Source of the DNA: Pseudomonadota bacterium
Lineage (GTDB): Bacteria > Myxococcota > UBA9042 > PHBI01
Direction of reading: 5' to 3'
Assembly: GCA_005788935.1 (NCBI GenBank)
Contig: SYAK01000013.1
Location: 1-8,948 of the forward strand
DNA: 8,948 nt
Below are positions 1 to 6,500 of the stretch, piece after piece. Below the pieces are notes generated by a model. The model had not been told where the DNA came from. It ran no database searches and saw only the letters and a program-made list of their open reading frames with translations. Numbering within the stretch: position 1 is the first letter of the stretch; each line of letters opens with the position of its first letter. Position numbers and translations under genes: made by a program.

Positions 1-2
1 CC

Positions 3-65
3 GAAATGGCGCGCGACGTCCTCGCCGCGCGGGCCGCCTGGGGTGCTGGCAGTCAGAACGGGTAG
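3..65 (+). CDS. Possible 3' end of a convergent plus-strand gene (very low evidence)
   Basis: In one plus-strand frame the left edge reads EMARDVLAARAAWGAGSQNG followed by TAG at 63-65. Most of its codons end in G or C, which is better than the other two plus frames here, and this would be the tail of a gene converging on the Omp85 gene and overlapping its stop by 13 bases. Only about 20 codons are visible and no family can be named. The alternative is that bases 1-52 are simply the spacer after the operon. The minus strand shows no convincing new start in these bases. Confidence 0.25.
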   Translation, partial: EMARDVLAARAAWGAGSQNG

Positions 66-3000
66 AGCAGGTCGACGTGGAACGCGCTCGGTGCCTCGCG
101 GACGCAGCCGCCGTCGGCGTCGAGCGCGAGGCAGCGACGCTCGAACAGCGGGAAGCCGAGATCGACGCGCACCGGGATGAGCTCGCCGAGCAGCCAACGG
201 AGCCCGAGCCCGGCCGACGACCGGAGCCCTGCCCAGCGCAGATCGGCGTGGCGCTGCGCGAGGGTCCCGAAGTCGACGAAGGCCCCGAGCCAGAGGCCGG
301 CCCCGCGGAGGAGCGGCGCGCGCAGCTCGACCGAGCCGTGGACGGTGACGTTGCCGCCGAATTCCTCCGGGCAGCCGGCCTCGAGGGCCCCGCGCGCGTC
401 ATAGCGGCAGATGCCGTTGTCCGAGAAGCCGCGCAGCCCGTTGAAGCCGCCGAGGGTGTAGCGCTCGTCGCGCGGCAAGAAAGCCTGACCAAATGTCAGA
501 GAACCACCATACCGCAGGAATCCAGCGAGGATCGTGGGACCGAGCGACACGACCCCGCGCGCCGAGGCTTCCCACTTGACGAACTGGTTGAAGGTCGGCG
601 CGAGCGCGAACCGGTCCCGGTCGAGGATGAAGCTCGTCGTCGCCGACAGCATGACGCCGCGCGTCGGGTGCAGCGGCGTGTCGAGCGTGTCGTGGCGCCA
701 GCGCAGCCCCATCGTGAACTGCGGCCGAAAGCCGCCATCCCCGCAGCCAGGTGCCGTCGGGTCGCGCGCGCAGAGGGTGGCCTCGGCCGTGGTCGTCGCG
801 AGCTCGTGGGCGCTCGCCGAGCCCGCGATGAGCGGCGGTCCGGTGAGGCAGTCGATGCAGGCCGCCCCCGGGACCGCGAGGCGGATGACGCTCGCCCGCG
901 CGGTGAGGCCGACGAGCGAGCGCACGCCGAACGGGTAGAGCAGGTCCGCCTCGCCGCCGAATTCCAGGCGATCGAGCGGGTCAGTCACCCGGTCGAGCTC
1001 GGCGAGCGCGCGCGCGGTCAGCGTCATGCGCGTGTCGAGGAAGCGGCGGAAGGTGTAGCTCGGGTTGAAGGTCGCGAGGCGCAGGAACTCCGACAGCGAG
1101 AACCCCGCAACGAACGGGATGCGCAGCTGCTCGCCGTCCCCGTTGACGTTCAGGTCGACGTATTCGAGTTCGGCCGCGAGCAGGATGTCGGGCAGGTCGA
1201 GCGCGTCGGGGGTGCCGAAGCCGTAGCGCAGGCGGTCGGCCTGATCCGCGAGCAGTCCGGTCGTGTTGGCGGCCCAGCGCGGGATACGCCCGATGTTGGC
1301 GCGCCGGATGCTGCGGACCCCCATCGCGAGGTCGAGCAGCCGGGCGTCGGCCTCTTCGACCGCGACCACGAGATCGGCGGTGCGCGGCTCCGTGGTCTCG
1401 GTCTCGACCCCCGCTTCGCTCTCGAGCCCCACCATGTCGACCTTGACCGCGTTGAACACCGGCAAGGCGCGCATCAGGCGGATGGCGGCCTGGACGCGGT
1501 CGACGTCGAGGGGGTCACCCGTCCGCGGCAGGTCGCGCGTCAGGACGTGCGGATCGGTCCGGTGGGCCCCGCGCCAGGCGACGGCACCGACGCGGAACGG
1601 CGGGCCCTCGTCGGCCGTGACGACCACGAAGGCGGCATCCGTCTCGGCGAATGAGGGATCCCGGCAGTCGCGCGGCGTCTGCGCGAGCAGCTCGTCCGAG
1701 GGCCTGTCGCCCGCGGCGACGCAGCGGATCGCGAGCTGGAACCGGATGTGGCCGAGCGTCCGATAGCGCTCCGCGATGCGCGCGGTGGCGGCGTCGAGGC
1801 GTGCAGGGGCGAGCACGTCCCCGTCGACGAGGCCGATCATGGCGCGAAGCTCATCCTCGCCGACCGCCTCGAACCCGCCGAGCCGCACCCCGGCCACGCG
1901 GAGCGGAGTCCCCTCGTCGAGGCGCAGGACGACGTCGAGGTCGCGCGCGTGGCTCGCCATCTCGACCCGGAAGCCGCGCTGACCCGCCCGATAGCGCCAT
2001 GTCCTGAGACCTCCGAGCCCGCCGATGACCTCGCGGAGGAACGGCGCCTCCGGAACGGGACCGCCGTCGGGGAAGCGTTGCCGGAAGTAGCCCGCCTCGC
2101 GGTAGGCCTGCTCGATGGCGGTGAGGTCTCCGAACACGCGCGCCTCGTCAAAGCGCCCGTCGCCGCCGAAGAAGTCCCAGGCTCGCGTCTTCATGCGTCC
2201 GCGGAGGGTCTCCTCGGTGAGCGCGCGGGCCCCTTCGAACCGGAGCCGGCGGATGCGCCGGGCGATCCCGAGGTCGAGCACGTAGTCAATGACGCCCTTC
2301 ACATCAGAGTGTGACGTGTCACGCAGCGGCGGCAGCTCGCGGTGGACGAGCCGCACCTCGCCAAACGGGTGGCCGCGGGCGCGCAGCTCACGTGTGAGCC
2401 CGTCGAGGGCGCGAGTCGCCTCCGCCCGGTCGTACGCCCCAGACTCACCGAAGGGCAGGGCCTGTGCCCACTCGGACAGCGGCTCCCGTCGCCACGGGGC
2501 CTCACCGCGCAGCAGCGGCGGCGGGTCGGCGAGCCCGGCCGGGTCCTGCCAGCGGAAACTCAGCGTGTCGAGGTTCTCCCGGGTCGCCGCGTCACGAGAC
2601 CACAGGCGGATAAGCCAGCACTGGCTCGTCCGGACCGTCACCTCGAGGGCGCGCCCGAGGTTGGCGTCGGGGGGCCCGAGCTGGAAGTCGATGTCCGGTC
2701 GCTCATGCCCGAAGGCCTGGAAATGGCGACGCAGCTGGCCTTTCAGCTGGCGTTCCGTCGTCGGGGTCAGCAGATCCCCGGGCTTCAACTCGAGCAGGCG
2801 CGTCAGGCGCGCGCTTGTAATCCGCGGGCAGGGGCTGTCGTCGCCGCGCGCGTGGACGTGGGTCGCGCGAATGGCGCCGACCCGCTCGCGGGGTCCCTCG
2901 GTGATGACGAAGACGAGGTCGAGCTCGGTCGGCGAGACGCGCGTCAGCTCGGCCGAGATGCGCGCGTCCTCAAGCCCGGCCTGACGGTAGAGGCGGGCGA

Positions 3001-3526
3001 GGGATTCGAGCTGGCGTCCGAGCGCGCTGTCGGGCGGCGGCGCCGCGAGGTCGGGGGTCTCCTCGGGGTCAAGCAGGGTGCCCGCCCGCAGGAACACGCG
3101 CTTGAGCAGATCCCGCTTCCTGAACGCGACGTTGCCGCGGATGGACACGTGCCGGATGAACGGCTGCGGCGCGACATCCGCGATGAGGAGCCCGGTCGGC
3201 CCCACGCAGCCGAGGCTTGCGCGCGTCACGAGACGGCTCGCCCGCAGACGCCCCGCCGCGACCTCGAGCGCCCGCGGGGTCATCGTCTGCCCGAGGACAC
3301 CCTCGAGCACGCGGAGGATCGGCGCGTGTGCGCGGCAGGTCGCCGCCTCGCAGCCCCGGATCGCCACGGCGCGCGCCTGGGTCCCGGGGCAGCCTGCCCC
3401 GCCCGCAGGGCCCGCAGGGACCTCGGCCTCCGCGCGGGTCTCACCACGGGCGGCGACCATGAGCGCGAGTGCGAGCGCGAGCGCGGCCGCGCCTCGGCTC
3501 AGCGGAGCGGGATTCGGTAGCGGCAT
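53..3526 (-). CDS. Omp85-superfamily outer-membrane assembly protein (BamA/TamA family) with about seven POTRA domains
   Basis: Outer-membrane beta-barrel of the Omp85 family, which inserts proteins into the outer membrane; beside a TamB-like gene it is best read as the TamA-type partner. Seen in the 1157 residues: a signal peptide (hydrophobic core about 12-27, likely cleavage after AEA at 34); then about seven POTRA-like beta-alpha-alpha-beta-beta units near 52-119, 122-212, 213-300, 301-420, 421-540, 541-641 and 642-725; then a barrel from about 726. Barrel hallmarks are RHDTLDTPLHPTRG (944-957), the loop-6 motif LRGF (1031-1034), a VDFG strand motif (1084-1087) and a C-terminal beta-signal ending in LLYPF. 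BamA usually has five POTRAs and TamA three, so the periplasmic part is enlarged. Sixteen cysteines fall mostly in close pairs. The ATG start overlaps the preceding gene by 28 bases behind only a weak CCAGG, suggesting translational coupling; this start gives an intact signal peptide. Family assignment is firm, BamA versus TamA is not. Confidence 0.95.
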   Translation of the reverse strand: MPLPNPAPLSRGAAALALALALMVAARGETRAEAEVPAGPAGGAGCPGTQARAVAIRGCEAATCRAHAPILRVLEGVLGQTMTPRALEVAAGRLRASRLVTRASLGCVGPTGLLIADVAPQPFIRHVSIRGNVAFRKRDLLKRVFLRAGTLLDPEETPDLAAPPPDSALGRQLESLARLYRQAGLEDARISAELTRVSPTELDLVFVITEGPRERVGAIRATHVHARGDDSPCPRITSARLTRLLELKPGDLLTPTTERQLKGQLRRHFQAFGHERPDIDFQLGPPDANLGRALEVTVRTSQCWLIRLWSRDAATRENLDTLSFRWQDPAGLADPPPLLRGEAPWRREPLSEWAQALPFGESGAYDRAEATRALDGLTRELRARGHPFGEVRLVHRELPPLRDTSHSDVKGVIDYVLDLGIARRIRRLRFEGARALTEETLRGRMKTRAWDFFGGDGRFDEARVFGDLTAIEQAYREAGYFRQRFPDGGPVPEAPFLREVIGGLGGLRTWRYRAGQRGFRVEMASHARDLDVVLRLDEGTPLRVAGVRLGGFEAVGEDELRAMIGLVDGDVLAPARLDAATARIAERYRTLGHIRFQLAIRCVAAGDRPSDELLAQTPRDCRDPSFAETDAAFVVVTADEGPPFRVGAVAWRGAHRTDPHVLTRDLPRTGDPLDVDRVQAAIRLMRALPVFNAVKVDMVGLESEAGVETETTEPRTADLVVAVEEADARLLDLAMGVRSIRRANIGRIPRWAANTTGLLADQADRLRYGFGTPDALDLPDILLAAELEYVDLNVNGDGEQLRIPFVAGFSLSEFLRLATFNPSYTFRRFLDTRMTLTARALAELDRVTDPLDRLEFGGEADLLYPFGVRSLVGLTARASVIRLAVPGAACIDCLTGPPLIAGSASAHELATTTAEATLCARDPTAPGCGDGGFRPQFTMGLRWRHDTLDTPLHPTRGVMLSATTSFILDRDRFALAPTFNQFVKWEASARGVVSLGPTILAGFLRYGGSLTFGQAFLPRDERYTLGGFNGLRGFSDNGICRYDARGALEAGCPEEFGGNVTVHGSVELRAPLLRGAGLWLGAFVDFGTLAQRHADLRWAGLRSSAGLGLRWLLGELIPVRVDLGFPLFERRCLALDADGGCVREAPSAFHVDLLYPF
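485..499. repeat. Inverted repeat CTGAC-CAAAT-GTCAG (copy E)
   Basis: Five-base arms and the same five-base spacing as the copies in tamB, but located in the Omp85 gene (codons 1010-1014) and in a different reading frame. It is embedded in a marked patch of A/T-ending codons just before the loop-6 motif. Confidence 0.65.
2311..2322. repeat. Inverted repeat GTGAC-GT-GTCAC
   Basis: Same TGAC/GTCA half-sites as the other copies but with a two-base spacer, in Omp85 codons 402-406. The adjoining codons include CGT, TCA, TCT and GAT, unusual endings for this gene. Whether it belongs with the N5 sites is uncertain. Confidence 0.4.
3402..3419 (-). repeat. Two tandem 9-base repeats (CCCGCAGGG on the plus strand)
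   Basis: Two perfect adjacent copies encode the PAGPAG stretch (residues 38-43) between the signal peptide and the first POTRA domain. It is probably a flexible linker and the repeat is in frame. Confidence 0.7.
3461..3484 (-). repeat. Four tandem hexamers encoding (Ala-Leu)4 in the Omp85 signal peptide
   Basis: Four copies of GCRCTC (GCGCTC, GCGCTC, GCACTC, GCGCTC) encode residues 15-22 of the signal peptide hydrophobic core. Gain or loss of a unit would stay in frame and change core length by two residues. One copy differs by a single base. Confidence 0.8.
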
Positions 3527-6500
3527 CGGGCCTGGTAGGTCTGCTGGTTGGTGGCGGTCGTCGCGTCGCTCCGGCGCAACATTCCTTCACACACGAGCTG
3601 GTCGCCGAGGGCGAGCGAGAAGCGCGCGCGCAGCGTGGTCTCGGAGTCGGCCGCGATGGTTGTCGTGTCGAAACACAGGTTCGGGGCGAGGCACGTCCCG
3701 ACTCGGTATTCGAGTGCGCCCTTTTGGCCGACCCCCACCGACGCCGTGCGCAGGAACGGGGCCGCGAGCACGCCGTTGAGCACGGTCGCGAGGTCCGCCG
3801 AGACGACACGACTCTCCTCGGCCCGGTCGAGATCGCCGCGCGGCTTGCCCGTGATCAGCAGGGCCTGGATGTCCGCCTGGTCGAGCGTCCCGTCGTTCGC
3901 CGACAACTCGACCTTCAGGTCTGGCACGCGCCCGAGGACGCGCAGCGTGACGGTCACCTCGCGCTGATCCTCGTCGAGCGTGTCCGTCGACGCGCGCGCA
4001 AGCCACGTGACAGGCGTCTGGGCGGTGATGTCGATGAACGGCGTCTCGGGCGGCCCATTGAAGTCCACCGCCCCCGAGACGATGCGGAAGGTGCGCTCGA
4101 AGACGAGGTAGGTCAGCTGTCCACCAGGCGTCAGGTCGACCCGTCGGAAGAGCTCGGGCCGCTCCACCGTCCCGCGGACCGAGAGATCGAGGCGGGCGGG
4201 GAGGTTCGTGCGGGCGAGCGGCAGGGCGCTCGTGATGAGCAGGTCGGGGGCCGCGACCTCGAGGTCGAGTCGCGCGGTCCTGAGCCACGGAAGGCCGTCG
4301 AGGGCCGAGCGGGCGTAGACGTCGCCACGCCCTCCGAAGGCGCCCCCGAGGGCCTCGGACAGCACGTCGAAGCTCTTGAAGAAGCGCCCCTCGCCGATGT
4401 CGACCCGGCCCGAGAGGCGCACATCCGGGCTCTCCCCGTCGAGTTCCGAGGCCACGAGGCGGCCGTCGATCGAGGCGCTGAGCTCGAAGGTGCCCGCGGC
4501 CCGCGCCACGACGTCGGTCGCGAGCAGCGCGAGGTCGGCCGAGGTTGGCCTGAGGTCCCGCAGGACGAACGCCCCGTGCAGCCGCACGGCACCTTCGTCG
4601 AGGTCCGCGCGCAGCGGGGCCTGCTCGGGGATCGTCAGGACCGCCACGTCGCGCGTCACGTCCGAGCGCAACAGGATACGTCCACCGTCGCGCAGCCGCA
4701 ACGCCTGCCCCGTCCCGCGCGGCACGATCGCGACGCCGCGCGGCTCGACAGCGCCCGAGATCGTGACACGCCCCGGTCGCCCGCTGAGCTCAAGGGCGGG
4801 TCGCGGCCCGTAGAAGCAGGTCCCGCGGTCCTCGTCCCCGCCCGGTGCGTCCACGATGGCGAGCGCCCCCTCGGCGGTCGAGAGGACCTCGTCGAGGCCC
4901 GGGATGAAGGCGAGGTCGACGAGTCCTGCGACGCGGAGATCCACCGCTTCGGGGGACACGCGCCCGCAGAGCTCGACGGGCGCCGCGGTACCGCCGCGGA
5001 CGCCGATGCCGACGGGCTGGAGCGAGGCCTCGCGCCCATTGCTCGTCACGAGCAGCGGGGTCCCGTTCTCCCAGGATCGGCCGCGCGCTGGCGCCGCGAG
5101 CCGGATTCCGCTAGCGGGGGCCTCGAGCGTGAGTTCGGGGTCACCGCGTCCGAAGCGCATGCGCGCCCGCGCCGTCGCGGTGATCGAGGCCCGGAACTGC
5201 TCCGACCCGAGGTGCGCCATCACGCTCGCGGGGTCGAAGCGGTCGGTCGTCACCTCGGCTTCGAGCCCGACGGGCGCGAGTCCGTCGAGTGCCAGCCGCG
5301 CCGTCGCCCGTCCGAGACCCGGGATGAAGCCGCCCGCCCGCACCTCGACCGCGACGCCGCCCGCAGGGTGCGGGGCGAGATCAAGCTCGCCCGAGCCGAG
5401 CGTCACCTCGCCGTGCTGCAAGTCGCGCAGCCCGACGACCCCGCGGACCTCGGGTGCGTCGACCGTCCCGCGCACGGTCAGGTCCGCCTCGACGCGCCCC
5501 GACAGCAGCGGGACCGCGACCTGCAGGGCCCGCAGTGCGCCGAGCTGGGTCGGGCCCACCCGCAGGGCCCCGTCGAGCGCCCCGCTTGCGCGCTCGACCG
5601 TCAGCGCCCCCATCCAGCGGCTGTCCGCTGCCCGCGCCTGTCCGTCACCCCGGGGTGGCGCGAGGTGTGCCTCCACCTCCCGGACCGCGATGGCGGCCTG
5701 CGTCAGCGCCACCTCGCCCGTGAGGCGTGCCACGCGCTCGCCGCCGAGGACCGCGTCGGACAGCGCCAGCGCCAGCTCGCCGCGGAGCGACGCCGGCAGG
5801 GTCATGGCCTCGCCTTCAAGCGCCGAGGCGGTCAGATCGAGCCGCGCCTCCGTTCCGACCTCGGGCAGAAAGCGCCCGAGCGCAAAGCGTGCGAGGCGCG
5901 CCCGCGAGACCTCGAACGGCAGCGTCTCGGATCCGGGTCCGGTCAGCCGCACGCGCCCTGCCAGGGTCAGCTCGCCGAGCCCGTTGCTGCTCGCCAGCTC
6001 CTCGACGCCCAGCCACCCGTCGGCGAAGCGGACACGGCCCTTCACCTGCGCCAGCTCGGCCGCTCCGAGCCCCGCCCGCGTCCAGTTCAGCGTGCCCGCC
6101 GCGACTGGCGCCGCGAGTGGTCCGGTCACCCGCATGGCCTTCAGCACGACCCGCCCCCGCACGTCAGCGAGGCCGACCGCCCGCACGGTTGTCGCGACGT
6201 CGCCGAGCCGCAGATAGGGCTCGAGGTCGAGCTGGCCCTGCCCGAAGTCCACAACGCCCGCGACGCGCAACCGGTCCTCGCCGCGATCGACGAGGACGCG
6301 CGACAGGGTCAGCCGTGACAGTGGCGCGAGCCCGCCCTCGGGCGGGCCGAACACGTAGCGCGCGACCCCCGACAGGCGATGGACCCCGAGCCACGGCGCC
6401 GCACCAAAATCCGACGTTTCGTCAGCTTTTACCTCAGCGTCGAGTGCGGCCACGTCGATCTCGAGGGCCGTATCCCCCGAGAGCGCCGTGGCGACCCGCA

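Noticed and set aside
8..36. Possible terminator hairpin after the Omp85 stop
   Set aside because: An 8-base pairing with a mismatch can be drawn, but it is followed by ATTTCGG rather than a U-tract, and such pairings are common at this GC content.
77..1654. A 525-codon plus-strand open frame opposite the Omp85 barrel
   Set aside because: It has the same wobble register as above and is open to the left edge by lack of stops alone. The opposite strand carries the Omp85 hallmarks.
2388..2399. Near-palindrome CTCAC-GT-GTGAG in the Omp85 gene
   Set aside because: It is a single copy with different half-sites from the TGAC family, in normal codon context; most likely chance.
3389..3391. Cys46 of the Omp85 protein as a lipoprotein lipidation site
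   Set aside because: The preceding residues (AGGAG) lack a proper lipobox leucine and the hydrophobic core ends about 20 residues earlier; a normal signal peptidase I site fits better.
53..3526. TpsB/FhaC-type two-partner secretion transporter
   Set aside because: That family has two POTRA domains and a linked TpsA exoprotein gene; here there are about seven POTRAs and a TamB-like neighbour.
3942..3953. TGAC-G-GTCA inverted repeat in tamB
   Set aside because: It encodes an alternating Val-Thr strand with ordinary G/C-ending codons, so the symmetry follows from the protein sequence.
3469..6318. A 949-codon open frame on the plus strand, antisense to tamB
   Set aside because: Its first codon positions fall on the wobble positions of tamB, so its stops would need TTA, CTA or TCA codons in tamB, which are rare in this GC-rich gene. 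The product is Arg/Ala/Glu-rich with no recognisable motif, signal or domain, while the minus strand encodes a clear TamB.
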